NCBI RefSeq assembly: GCF_900109885.1
Contig: NZ_FOBS01000017.1
Coordinates: 1 to 64,000 of the forward strand
From: Syntrophus gentianae
GTDB taxonomy: Bacteria; Desulfobacterota; Syntrophia; Syntrophales; Syntrophaceae
Direction: 5' to 3'
Length of the DNA: 64,000 bases
A program made the position numbers and the translations under genes. Under the pieces are notes generated by a model. That model saw only the letters and a program-made list of their open reading frames with translations, searched no databases and had not been told where the DNA came from. Every line of letters begins with the position of its first letter. Within the stretch, counting starts at the first letter, position 1. Below, in pieces: positions 28,324-36,070 of the stretch.

Positions 28324-29235
28324 TCAGCGGACGGCCAGCATCCGGTCCAGGGCCCTCTTTGCGGGGATACGGATCGCCTCGGGAACCTTCACGACCGGCA
28401 TCATCTTTTTCAAGGATTCCAGGATATTTTCCAGGGTGATCATCTTCATCGTGTGGCAGAGGAGACTTTTAGACGGTGAGATGAAAATCTTTTCGGGATT
28501 CTGTTTCTTCAACGGGGTCATGATCCCGATTTCCGTGCCGACGATGATTTTTTTGGCCTCCGTGGTCTTGCAGAACTGGATCATCGCCGCTGTGCTGCCC
28601 ACAAAGTCCGCCATCTCCAGGACGGCTGCATTGCATTCCGGATGGGCGATGAAAAGGGCGTCCGGGTGTTCCGCCTTGGACCGGGCGACCTCTTCAGGCT
28701 GCATAAAATGGTGAAAGGGGCAGTAGCCATCCCAGGGGATGATTTCCTTGTCTGTCAACCTGGCCACGTAACGGGCCAGATTTCCATCGGGGATCATCAG
28801 GATCTGCCTGGCATCCTGCAGGCTGTTGACCACCTTGACGGCGTTGGACGAGGTGCAGCAGATGTCGGAGTGCGCCTTTATCTCCGCTGATGAATTGATG
28901 TAGGTGACAACCGCAGCATCGGGATACTGCTGCCGGGCTTTTTCCAGGGCGGCTGGGGTTACCTTGTCCGCCAGGGGACAGCCGGCATCCAGGTGAGGCA
29001 GGAGGACGGTCTTGTCCGGACTCAGGATGGATGCGCTTTCCGCCATGAAATGAACACCGGCAAAAACAATGACTTCGGCTTCCGTCCGGGCGGCCTCGAT
29101 GCTCAGGGCCAGCGAATCCCCGAGAAAGTCGGCAATATCCTGGACTTCTTCCCTCTGGTAGTAGTGAGCCAGCAGAATGCCCTTCCGTTCCCGAAGCAGC
29201 GCGCGGATTTCTGACTGCAGGTCGGATGTATTCAT
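28324..29235 (-). CDS. nadA: Quinolinate synthase NadA
   Basis: The 303-residue protein condenses iminoaspartate with dihydroxyacetone phosphate to quinolinate in NAD synthesis. It has the family landmarks: [20 protein letters not shown] at the start, [31 protein letters not shown] and the C-terminal [10 protein letters not shown]. The three Cys that hold the 4Fe-4S cluster are expected at the CCTSSN, HPECN and LLCHTMK segments. The length matches the short, oxygen-sensitive type of NadA. An L-aspartate oxidase gene is not present nearby. Confidence 0.95.
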   Translation of the reverse strand: MNTSDLQSEIRALLRERKGILLAHYYQREEVQDIADFLGDSLALSIEAARTEAEVIVFAGVHFMAESASILSPDKTVLLPHLDAGCPLADKVTPAALEKARQQYPDAAVVTYINSSAEIKAHSDICCTSSNAVKVVNSLQDARQILMIPDGNLARYVARLTDKEIIPWDGYCPFHHFMQPEEVARSKAEHPDALFIAHPECNAAVLEMADFVGSTAAMIQFCKTTEAKKIIVGTEIGIMTPLKKQNPEKIFISPSKSLLCHTMKMITLENILESLKKMMPVVKVPEAIRIPAKRALDRMLAVR

Positions 29236-29332
29236 AAGTCGAGTCCTCGATTTCTGTAAAATAAACTCTTAGTAAAGGGAAATATAATATAAAAACGCAC
29301 AATACAAGATGAAAAAACAAAGGATGTCGTTG

Positions 29333-29361
29333 TTGACAGAACAGGGGAATTGGGATAGCTT
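29333..29361 (+). promoter_or_regulatory. Candidate sigma-70 promoter of moeA
   Basis: TTGACA at 29333-29338, 17-base spacer, TAGCTT at 29356-29361, about 90 bases ahead of the moeA ATG. Confidence 0.5.
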
Positions 29362-29450
29362 TTCGAACACTTTTGAAACCTGCGAACTGACCGGCGGTTT
29401 CCCCGGGGTTTTTACGGGGGAGCGGAAAATCTTATAAAAAAAGGTGTATC

Positions 29451-30701
29451 ATGATTCAAGTTGAAGATGCCCTGAATGTCATCCTGAAGGAAACCTTCCC
29501 TTTAGGGACGGAAAAGGTCGCCATCCTGGATGCCCTGGGGCGTGTCCTCGGAGAGTCTATTTTTGCCGGTCGTCTCATTCCGCCCCGGGACAATTCCTCC
29601 ATGGATGGCTATGCCGTGCATGAGGCGGATACGAAGGGCGCCACTCCTTTTCATCCGGTTATTCTGGACGTGATCGAGGACATCCCCGCCGGTTCCATCC
29701 CTCGGCAGGCCGTTGGGATCGGGCAGGCTGCGAGAATCATGACGGGTGCGCCCATTCCGGAAGGCGCCGATGCCGTGATCAAGATAGAAGACACCCGGCA
29801 GAGCGGCAAAAGGGTGGAGTTGACTGCCTCCGTGAAAAAGGGTGAAAACATCCGGCGTGCCGGAGGGGATGTCCGCGAAGGAGAGGAAGTCATCCCTGCC
29901 GGAACGGTCGTGCGGCCTGCGGAAGTGGGGATGATGGCGGCCCTGGGAAAGTCCTTCGTCTCCGTGTATCAGCGTCCTGTCGTGGCGGTCATCGCCACGG
30001 GCGACGAACTGGCGGATATCGACGATCCGGTTTCATCCTGGAAGATCGTCAACAGCAACGCCTACTCCCTGACAGCCCAGATTCTGGATTGCGGAGCCAT
30101 TCCCTTGCAGATGGGCATTGCCCGGGATAACCCGGAAGATTTGCTGGCAAAGTTTCGGCCGGCCCTGCGGGCCGATGTGATTCTCTCTTCCGGCGGGGTG
30201 TCCGTGGGGGATTATGACCTGGTCAAGGATATCATAACGGAAGTGGGTACCGCCATTGAGTTCTGGCGGGTGGCGATGAAGCCGGGGAAACCCCTGGTGT
30301 ACGGGCGGATCGGTGGAAAGCCGATCTTCGGCCTTCCGGGAAATCCGGTGTCGACCATGGTATCCTTTGAACAGTTTGTCCGTCCTGTTCTTCTGAAGAT
30401 GATGGGCCAGCGGTGCCTCTTTCGAAGAACCCTACAGGCGATTCTGCTGGAAGGATTGGAGAAGCAACCGGAGCTGACTTACTTTGTGCGCGTTCAAGTG
30501 AAGCGCGAGGGCGATGGATATGTGGCAGTTCCCACGGGAGAGCAGAGTTCCGGCGTCCTGAAATCCATGGTGCGGGCCAACGGCCTGGCGATTCTTCCAA
30601 AAGGCATGCAGAAAATTTCTTCCGGAGAGCGGGTCACCGTGCAGATGATCGATGATTCCTTCAACATGACCCTGAACCCGGAATATCTCGAAGAGAGATA
30701 A
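29451..30701 (+). CDS. moeA: MoeA, molybdopterin molybdenumtransferase
   Basis: The 416-residue protein inserts molybdate (or tungstate in an anaerobe) into adenylated molybdopterin. Motifs present include PPRDNSSMDGYAV, RIMTGAPIPEGADAV, VAVIATGDEL, SSGGVSVGDYD, KPGKPLVYG and FGLPGNPVS. The four MoeA domains are complete. The Mo/W enzymes served, probably formate dehydrogenases, are not in the window. The tRNA for selenocysteine follows directly. The pairing makes physiological sense because formate dehydrogenases often need both the pterin cofactor and selenocysteine. Confidence 0.95.
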   Translation: MIQVEDALNVILKETFPLGTEKVAILDALGRVLGESIFAGRLIPPRDNSSMDGYAVHEADTKGATPFHPVILDVIEDIPAGSIPRQAVGIGQAARIMTGAPIPEGADAVIKIEDTRQSGKRVELTASVKKGENIRRAGGDVREGEEVIPAGTVVRPAEVGMMAALGKSFVSVYQRPVVAVIATGDELADIDDPVSSWKIVNSNAYSLTAQILDCGAIPLQMGIARDNPEDLLAKFRPALRADVILSSGGVSVGDYDLVKDIITEVGTAIEFWRVAMKPGKPLVYGRIGGKPIFGLPGNPVSTMVSFEQFVRPVLLKMMGQRCLFRRTLQAILLEGLEKQPELTYFVRVQVKREGDGYVAVPTGEQSSGVLKSMVRANGLAILPKGMQKISSGERVTVQMIDDSFNMTLNPEYLEER

Positions 30702-30704
30702 TGG

Positions 30705-30733
30705 TTGACAGGTGCCCCCTGTTGGGGTTTAAT
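30705..30733 (+). promoter_or_regulatory. Promoter of tRNA-Sec
   Basis: Consensus TTGACA at 30705-30710, spacer of exactly 17 bases, TTTAAT at 30728-30733. The expected transcript start is about 40 bases ahead of the tRNA. It begins 4 bases after the moeA stop. Confidence 0.7.
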
Positions 30734-30780
30734 ACCGCCTCCAAAATAGAACTTCCAGATTTCCGCTTTATCTTCTCTAC

Positions 30781-30878
30781 GGAAGTGCCAAGGTCACTGG
30801 TGGGCCTCCCGGACTTCAAATCCGGTGTGGGGCGCTAAAACCGTCCCAGGTGGGTTCGATTCCCATGCACTTCCGCCA
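30781..30878 (+). tRNA. selC: tRNA-Sec (anticodon TCA)
   Basis: The 98-base gene including encoded CCA shows all selenocysteine tRNA features: an 8-bp acceptor stem (30781-30788 with 30867-30874), discriminator G at 30875, CCA at 30876-30878, an anticodon loop CTTCAAA with anticodon TCA, and a long variable arm (TGGGGCG ... CGTCCCA). The T-stem is 5 bp with loop TTCGATT, giving the bacterial 8+5 arrangement. It decodes UGA as selenocysteine when a SECIS element is present. selA, selB and selD are not in the window. An AT-rich accessory region begins right after the CCA. Confidence 0.96.
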
Positions 30879-31124
30879 ATTTATCCATATTTACAATCAC
30901 TTGAAAAACGTATTCATGGAACCAAACTGGAACCAAGGCCGTAGGAATAATCATGTGTAGTTTTGAAATATTTTATTAATTTTACAAATTAACATGTGGT
31001 ATGTTTATAGGAAAATAGATCCGACAGATCATTTTCATCCTTTGTTGTGCCCGGTGCCGAGCATGTTGGTTAATAACAAAAAATCGGGAAAAACGAAGTT
31101 CTGATAATAAATGTGAGGTGACTT

Positions 31125-31637
31125 ATGGATGCCAAAATAACTGAATACAAAGAAATAATATTTGATTCAAAATCAGAAGCAGTGTTTGCAAGGACTCTTG
31201 ATCTTGGTGGACATCAGTGGATCTACCATCCGCCAGAACATTGTGGCCACGTGTGGGATTTTTTAGTTTTCCGTATGCATATGGGCGCTAAACCAATGCC
31301 GATACTTGTTGAATACAAACCAAAAATGCCAACAAATACATATGTTGACGAATTAACAAATAAAATGCGTTGCGATCCTAAGGAATCAGTGGTTGTCTGG
31401 GGCAATCCATGGGATGGCGTGGATCGAAGCATTGACGGGCCACAAGAATGTTGTTACCGAGTGTATCCAATTTTCTGCAGTTACGGAAAATACGGATGGG
31501 GAGACTTTATTCGTTTAGGAGATAACGGTGGAGATTGGCCTACGTCGTGGCGTCATCCGACATGGGATGTTTTGGGTATTACAGAAGAAATGGCACAAGA
31601 GGCAAAGAATTTTAGGTTTGATTTAGTGGTAGTATAA
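31125..31637 (+). CDS. Unrecognised protein, possible PD-(D/E)XK nuclease
   Basis: I do not recognise this 170-residue protein as a family. Its first 70 residues show the order expected of PD-(D/E)XK nucleases: a helix with Glu18 (SKSEAVFART), Asp45 in a hydrophobic strand (VWDFLVF) and ILVEYKP with Glu63 and Lys65, after which comes a helix. The second half is rich in Trp, Gly and Cys (PQECCYRVYPIF). ATG 31125 follows TGAGGTG. The gene stands alone in the AT-rich region beside tRNA-Sec, with low-GC codon use unlike moeA, which suggests acquisition by transfer. The nuclease role is an inference from the residue pattern only. Confidence 0.5.
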   Translation: MDAKITEYKEIIFDSKSEAVFARTLDLGGHQWIYHPPEHCGHVWDFLVFRMHMGAKPMPILVEYKPKMPTNTYVDELTNKMRCDPKESVVVWGNPWDGVDRSIDGPQECCYRVYPIFCSYGKYGWGDFIRLGDNGGDWPTSWRHPTWDVLGITEEMAQEAKNFRFDLVVV

Positions 31638-31878
31638 GCGCACCTGAAACAAGCTGCTTGAGGTTACGTGAAAAAGCTCGCTCCCCTCAGCTTGATCGTT
31701 ATACAAACTTTAAATCCGAAATCAACGGTGTGGCCAAAAGTCGGTATTCACACCTCGTAGATGCTCTTTTACCTTCCATTATAAACCCACCGAAGTCCGT
31801 TCTGGCCAATGTAAAGATTGGCTGCAAACCCCAACCAACCCTTTTTGTCTGAGCTGGATGTCGCACCCTTCCCGCTAT

Positions 31879-31986
31879 CGCTAATTCCTATTAAGCACGA
31901 GTAAGACACGCAACTCAAGGCCGCACGAAGTGCGCCCGAAGGGGTAGCCTTGACTTGCGTGTCGCTCGCGCTATTTAATTGCAGCG
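31879..31986. repeat. Long imperfect hairpin, attC-like or structured RNA
   Basis: Arms 31905-31921 and 31947-31963 pair over 17 positions with one mismatch. The pairing extends outward with bulges to about 31879 and 31986. The apical loop itself holds two small stem-loops, CGCAC-GAA-GTGCG and CCC-GAA-GGG. Length and shape recall integron attC sites, but the GTTRRRY core triplets are absent. It could also encode a folded RNA. There is no T-tract, so it is not a terminator. Confidence 0.55.
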
Positions 31987-32067
31987 ATGGTGACGACATC
32001 AGAAGAAAATAAACTTGACATTCAAAAGCTAACATGTTTTATACGTATACGGTAAATATGGTAAATA

Positions 32068-32135
32068 TGGGGACGCTTCCCGTATTTCCGAAAGAAAGAA
32101 TATGTGAGATGTCCCCATATTTTCCAATATTTTCC
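32068..32135 (+). repeat. Dispersed 68-bp repeat, copy 1
   Basis: Runs from TGGGGACGCTTCCCGTATTT to AATATTTTCC and is nearly identical over its whole length to 35536-35603. It includes an imperfect inverted pair GGGGAC...GTCCCC. It has the look of REP-like elements spread by TnpA-REP transposases, none of which is in the window. Confidence 0.75.
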
Positions 32136-32166
32136 AAAGCGATGATTAGCAATTTTACTGTTATAC

Positions 32167-32198
32167 AAAAAGGGAGAGCCACTGTGACCCTCCCTTTT
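32167..32198 (-). terminator. Intrinsic terminator of the PEP-CTERM gene
   Basis: Stem AAAAGGGAG/CTCCCTTTT (32167-32175 with 32190-32198), with T-run on the minus-strand 3' side, 25 bases after the stop of the PEP-CTERM gene. Confidence 0.8.
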
Positions 32199-32223
32199 CA
32201 GAATTAATCGACTCTTGGTTTCT

Positions 32224-32829
32224 TTACTTTTGAAACTTTCTTCCGAGTCCAGCCAGTCCCATCAAGCCAAGTCCAAGAAGAAGCATGCTGCAAGGTTCCG
32301 GAACTGAAGGAAGAGATTCATTATAATGGATATTGTCGATAAAGAAATCCCACACTGATGTGCTCTGAGTAATTGTAATTTCATTACCAGCGGCTGCAAA
32401 CCCAATTTGGGTTGTTCCGCCATTCAGATTACTTGCCAAGTTGAATGTGGCAGAATGGCCTGCATTGTCAGCTAAGATAAAATCAGTAGCGAATGTTTGC
32501 CCGTTATATACGTCTAGGAAAAAGTTTGTAATGTTAGACGAAAAGGTAATGGTAATAGGATTTGACATGCCGGTGACGTAATTAGGACTTATCGTGCCAT
32601 ATACACTTGTCTGATTAGCTGGCAAATTGGCAGTTTGATCTAGTATAACGCCACCCGTGAATGTAGCTTCACCTATAGTGATAGTCTGAGGGATAGGAGT
32701 GGCCTCAGCAAATAAAGATGGACCAGTGAGGGTTTCAAAGTCTATTACATCTGCATTTGCAACCTGACTGAATCCGAAACAGCAAAAAAACAGTGCCACT
32801 AATAATGAAACATACCTTAACTTTTTCAT
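32224..32829 (-). CDS. PEP-CTERM sorting-domain protein
   Basis: The 201-residue protein has an N-terminal signal peptide (KKLRYVSLLVALFFCC), a beta-sheet-rich body of about 150 residues with many Thr, Asn and Ile, and a C-terminal tripartite sorting signal: VPEPCSMLLLGLG, a hydrophobic helix and the basic end GRKFQK. Such proteins are processed by exosortase EpsH/XrtA and are usually exported with an exopolysaccharide. No exosortase gene lies in the window. ATG 32829 follows AGGAGGAAGAGG. The body is of unknown function. A terminator follows the gene, so it is a single-gene unit. Confidence 0.9.
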   Translation of the reverse strand: MKKLRYVSLLVALFFCCFGFSQVANADVIDFETLTGPSLFAEATPIPQTITIGEATFTGGVILDQTANLPANQTSVYGTISPNYVTGMSNPITITFSSNITNFFLDVYNGQTFATDFILADNAGHSATFNLASNLNGGTTQIGFAAAGNEITITQSTSVWDFFIDNIHYNESLPSVPEPCSMLLLGLGLMGLAGLGRKFQK

Positions 32830-33222
32830 ACCTCTTCCTCCTTAAAATTAGTTATTCCTCCAGCAATTAAACAGTTAAATGAGAGCTAAAAATTCCGTAT
32901 TTACTGCTTTTAATGATCCTAAGCTTTATATATTTTAAATTGTTGGATCATTAAAATCTTAATTATACTTTACATAACTTTGCACAGATTGGACCATTTT
33001 GTAAACACTTGAATTTACAACAACTAATTAGCTGTCGAAGACATTGAGCCCATCTTTCTTGTAAAGATATTTTACATATATTGAGAAATAGTCATTGCTA
33101 ATTACATATAAATATCTGACATAATTTATTATTTAATTAATTGCACGATTTTGTAATTGATTCCGACAGCATCATGTGTCTTAATAAACTGGTAAAAAGT
33201 ATTAGAAGGGCTTTTAAAGATT
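32830..33222. other. AT-rich upstream region of the PEP-CTERM gene
   Basis: About 390 bases of very AT-rich DNA holding the PEP-CTERM promoter and the end of the broken gene that IS256 interrupts. I see no other gene, hairpin or repeat I can support. Confidence 0.4.
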
Positions 33223-33390
33223 TTAAGAATTTGTCATTTGAATTGTTACTTTAATGCTTCTATTTATATCAGTCCTGATGGTTTCCATCTGATGAAGTAG
33301 CTCATCCTTTCCAATGCTCAGTTTCAGCTTGCTATGTTTTGGTTTAGGAAAGAAAATATTAATCAAATCAGGAATAGTAGCATTTGTTTT

Positions 33391-33398
33391 TACCAGGG
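33391..33398 (+). repeat. Target-site duplication of the IS256-family element, left copy
   Basis: TACCAGGG directly abuts the element's left end and is repeated exactly at 34815-34822. Eight bases is the usual duplication for IS256-family elements. Confidence 0.88.
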
Positions 33399-34814
33399 GA
33401 GATATAACCCAAAGTTGTGGACAGGATAGAAAGAAGGCGTATCCTCCAAACGTTTAATTCAGAAACGAGCCCCCTTAGGAAGAGGGGGAGGAAAGGATAC
33501 GCCCATGGAGAATAATGAACGCGATGCTTTGGAAAATCAAGTCAAAGAAGAATCAAAAAGCGCCTTGGAATTGATTATCCGGGAAGGAGCCTGTCGGATG
33601 CTACAGGCGGCCATCGAGAACGAGATCACCGAGTATATTGATTTCTTTAGGAATGAAAAAGACTCCCGGAAGAGGCGGTTAGTCGTCAGGAACGGTTCTT
33701 TGCCGGAAAGGGAGATTGTAACTGGTATTGGACCATTAAAGATAAAACAGCCCAGGATTCTTGACAAAAGAGAAGGGCAGCATTTTACGAGTAATATTTT
33801 GCCAAGATACATGCGTCGGATTCCTTCGGTTGATGCGTTAGTTCCGGCCCTTTATCTTAAAGGGATCTCCACAGGAGATTTCAGCAGGGTACTGGAATCC
33901 ATATTGGGTAAGAATGCATCAGGGCTATCCGCCACAAATATCGTCCGGCTGAAAAGGCTCTGGGAACTGGATTATAAGCACTGGTCCGGCCGTGATCTTT
34001 CCTGCAAGCGATACGTTTATTTCTGGGCCGACGGCATTTATTTCAATGTTCGTTTGGAAGACGCCGAGAACAAGAGACAATGCATTCTGATTCTGATCGG
34101 AACATTGGAAAACGGGAAGAAAGAACTCGTCTCCGTTCTAGATGGCTATAGGGAAAGCAAACAAGCCTGGCAGGAGATTCTTGGCGATCTCAAGCACAGG
34201 GGGCTCAAAGCAGGCCCTAAATTAGCAGTTGGTGACGGTGGCCTGGGATTCTGGGCGGCCCTGCGGGAAGAATTTCCGGAAACGGTTGAGCAGCGTTGTT
34301 GGGTTCATAAGACGGCCAATATCCTGGATAAGATGCCGAAGAGTGTTCAGCCGAGAGCCAAGGCGCATATCCGGGAGATGTACATGGCGCCGACCAAGAA
34401 GGAAGCCTTCAAGGCCTACAGCCACTTCCTGTCTCAATACCAGGCAAAATATGAAAATGCTTGCACCTGTTTAGAGAAGGATAAGGAAAATCTCTTCGCG
34501 TTTTACGATTTTCCCGCGGAACACTGGCGTCATATCCGATCAACCAACCCTATTGAGTCGACCTTTGCCACGGTCAGACTCCGCACACATCGGACAAAAG
34601 GTTGCGGCTCAAGATTGGCAACGCTGACCATGGTTTTTAAGCTGGCAATGGAAGCGGAAAAGACCTGGCAGAAAATCAGGGGACATCACCTCATCTGCAA
34701 GGTCATTGAAGGAATCCGATTTGTTGACGGCCTCATTATGCAAGAAGCGGCTTAATTTTGGCTGGGAAGGATGCGCTTGAAAAAGATGCTATCCACAACA
34801 TTTGACAATATCTC
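33399..34814 (+). mobile_element. Complete IS256-family insertion sequence
   Basis: A 1416-bp element with one transposase gene, imperfect terminal inverted repeats of about 28 bp beginning GAGATAT at both ends (both contain TTGTGGA), and an 8-bp target duplication TACCAGGG on each side. The exact duplication suggests a rather recent insertion that has not been rearranged. Confidence 0.92.
33505..34755 (+). CDS. IS256-family (mutator-type) transposase
   Basis: The 416-residue protein is the full length of IS256-type transposases. Typical stretches are RNGSLPEREIVTGIGPLKIKQPR, VDALVPALYLKGISTGDF, then catalytic-core segments YFWADGIYFNVR (first Asp), LAVGDGGLGFWAAL (second Asp) and NPIESTFATVRLRT (Glu). 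The order gives an intact DDE triad. ATG 33505 follows a GGAGGAAAGG ribosome site. No frameshift or stop is present, so the element may be active. Confidence 0.95.
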   Translation: MENNERDALENQVKEESKSALELIIREGACRMLQAAIENEITEYIDFFRNEKDSRKRRLVVRNGSLPEREIVTGIGPLKIKQPRILDKREGQHFTSNILPRYMRRIPSVDALVPALYLKGISTGDFSRVLESILGKNASGLSATNIVRLKRLWELDYKHWSGRDLSCKRYVYFWADGIYFNVRLEDAENKRQCILILIGTLENGKKELVSVLDGYRESKQAWQEILGDLKHRGLKAGPKLAVGDGGLGFWAALREEFPETVEQRCWVHKTANILDKMPKSVQPRAKAHIREMYMAPTKKEAFKAYSHFLSQYQAKYENACTCLEKDKENLFAFYDFPAEHWRHIRSTNPIESTFATVRLRTHRTKGCGSRLATLTMVFKLAMEAEKTWQKIRGHHLICKVIEGIRFVDGLIMQEAA

Positions 34815-34822
34815 TACCAGGG
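34815..34822 (+). repeat. Target-site duplication of the IS256-family element, right copy
   Basis: TACCAGGG directly follows the element's right end, identical to 33391-33398. Confidence 0.88.
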
Positions 34823-35021
34823 TCCTTCAGCCTGCATAAATCTCTAGTTCCTGGAACCTTTTCAACCTTCCCCTTACGAATGAATTTTTCTAAATTTCCG
34901 GTAGAGTCAAAACCAACGAATTTTACATACTCCCTGTTAGCTTCCAGAATAAATGATTAAAGAAAGGCGTTATATTTTTGGAATAGATTGACAAGGTTGT
35001 CTTGATTATCGGAATATCTGG

Positions 35022-35045
35022 ACCTCTCGAAAGAGAGGTTTTTTT
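35022..35045 (+). terminator. Intrinsic terminator
   Basis: Stem ACCTCTC/GAGAGGT with GAAA tetraloop followed by seven Ts. It has no intact plus-strand gene directly upstream, so it is probably left over from a lost gene. A second, unrelated 9-bp hairpin (GAGGGCGGT/ACCGCCCTC, 35052-35089) follows. Confidence 0.75.
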
Positions 35046-35128
35046 GTTTTTGAGGGCGGTGCGTTTTCCTGGAAGAGACCACCGCCCTCTCTCATAGAGA
35101 ACAGTTAAAAACTCAATGAGGTGGAGAA

Positions 35129-35535
35129 ATGGTAATCAGTGTTTTCTGTGCGGTCAAGGATATTTTTGAGAAGGGGAAGGAATATGGATGGCCGAGGCCC
35201 GATGCTTGCCCCCGTTGCCGGGCGTGTCGGGTATGGGGACATGGCTTTGTGTCTGCCTATTTTGATGGGATTGCTGGTTTTGTACTTTTGAAGAGGTGGC
35301 GATGTCCTTCCTGTGGCTGTGTGATGCGTGTCCGGCCCTGCTGGTTTTTTTAGAAGGTTTCAAGCGACGATTGCTGACATTCGCTGCCGGTTGTCAGCAC
35401 GGATAGCTGGAGGACGCTGGTCGCCGGGAATGTCTTACAGTCGCCAGGGGAACTGGTTGCGGGCCTTGCGCAGAAGGGTCGCGGCATATCTGGGCAACCG
35501 GTGGCAAATCGGTCTTCTTGAGGCCTTTATGAATG
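35129..35535 (+). pseudogene. DUF6431-type zinc-finger protein, frameshifted and cut
   Basis: The first frame (from ATG 35129, after a GAGGTGG site) encodes CPRCRACRVWGHGF and RWRCPSCGCVMRVRP, the two CxxC pairs of the DUF6431 zinc-finger family found with transposable elements. It stops at 35351-35353 in a T-run. The next frame continues the family sequence (FRRFQATIADIRCRLS, then RQGNWLRALRRRVAAYLG and LLEAF). The sequence then runs into copy 2 of the 68-bp dispersed repeat, so the original C-terminus is lost. Confidence 0.65.
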
Positions 35536-35603
35536 TGGGGACACTTCCCGTATTTATGAAAGAAAGAATATGGGAGATGTCCCTATATTTTCCTATATTT
35601 TCC
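35536..35603 (+). repeat. Dispersed 68-bp repeat, copy 2
   Basis: Runs from TGGGGACACTTCCCGTATTT to CTATATTTTCC, matching 32068-32135 with few differences. It sits exactly at the junction between two truncated genes, DUF6431 on the left and a HicB fragment on the right. Confidence 0.75.
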
Positions 35604-35742
35604 CGACAAATTCAGTTTCCATTTCCTGTTCTCCATCCTCAAGAAGCAATTCCACAACCTCCTTCAGATTGCGATTCAACTCCTCCAGGGTTTCCCCCAG
35701 GGAATGGGCGCCGCGCATTCCCGGAATGTGGCCGACAAAAAG
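35593..35742 (-). pseudogene. HicB/UPF0150 antitoxin C-terminal fragment
   Basis: The minus strand encodes VGHIPGMRGAHSLGETLEEL followed by a helix ending ELLLEDGEQE and then TEFVG, the typical second half of a HicB-type antitoxin of the UPF0150 family. A stop codon (35743-35745) lies directly upstream with no start, and its own stop falls inside the 68-bp repeat. The toxin partner HicA is missing. It is a remnant and not a gene. Confidence 0.6.
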
Positions 35743-35749
35743 TCATGAC

Positions 35750-36070
35750 TTAATTTTCTGCAACCATTTCCTTTAATACTTCCGGGTGGGCCTCTGCAAT
35801 ACGCAGCAGCATTTTTGCCGATCCAGACGGTTCCCTTCTCCCCTGTTCCCATTGTTCCAGCGTACGCTTTGAAACGCCCAGCAAAGATGCAAATTGCGCC
35901 TGCGAAAGTCCGATTCGAGCTCTTGCTTTTGCCGCTTCCGTCTTGGGTTCCACGGAAATACGCCGTCCTCCGCCTGCCTTTATTTCTCTAATTCCGTCCG
36001 TAACTTCCTGCCAGATATCACGCTTCTTTTCGTAATCTTCCAGGGCCTTTCCTGATAACTTTTTACTCAT
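35750..36070 (-). CDS. higA: HigA-type antitoxin with XRE helix-turn-helix
   Basis: From ATG 36070, served by AAGGAGAG, the protein has 106 residues: a charged N-terminal helix and a helix-turn-helix (ARIGLSQAQFASLLGVSKRT followed by LEQWEQGRREPSG). It ends LKEMVAEN. Antitoxins of this kind neutralise the RelE/HigB toxin and repress their own operon. Its start overlaps the toxin stop by 8 bases. The toxin-first order is typical of higBA. Confidence 0.85.
   Translation of the reverse strand: MSKKLSGKALEDYEKKRDIWQEVTDGIREIKAGGGRRISVEPKTEAAKARARIGLSQAQFASLLGVSKRTLEQWEQGRREPSGSAKMLLRIAEAHPEVLKEMVAEN

Larger units (their letters stand above)
31638..32223. other. Gene-free stretch with a structured hairpin and a dispersed repeat
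   Basis: About 590 bases without a supported gene. It contains the long hairpin at 31879-31986, copy 1 of the 68-bp dispersed repeat (32068-32135) and the terminator of the PEP-CTERM gene (32167-32198). A 64-codon plus-strand frame at 31658-31852 lacks a ribosome site and is not called. Confidence 0.5.
33223..34956 (-). pseudogene. Unknown gene fragment interrupted by an IS256-family element
   Basis: On the minus strand an open segment from about 34956 to the left duplication (with EYVKFVGFDSTGNLEKF) continues beyond the insertion as a segment rich in charged residues (PDLINIFFPKPKHSK) and ends in TAA at 33225-33223. If the element and one target copy are removed, the two halves adjoin but differ by one base in an A-run, so a frameshift exists too. 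An in-frame stop precedes the upstream part, with no start codon in view. The parent family is not recognised. Confidence 0.55.

Noticed and set aside
30880-30960. Integrase gene beside tRNA-Sec
   Set aside because: Only a short frame ending GTKLEPRP is open here; no catalytic integrase residues can be seen.
31658-31852. 64-codon frame ending near RYSHLVDAL, reminiscent of a terminase tail
   Set aside because: The resemblance is only a few residues, there is no ribosome site, and the frame ends by the hairpin.
31879-31986. Formal call of an integron attC site
   Set aside because: The shape fits but the core GTTRRRY/RYYYAAC triplets are missing and there is no integrase gene.
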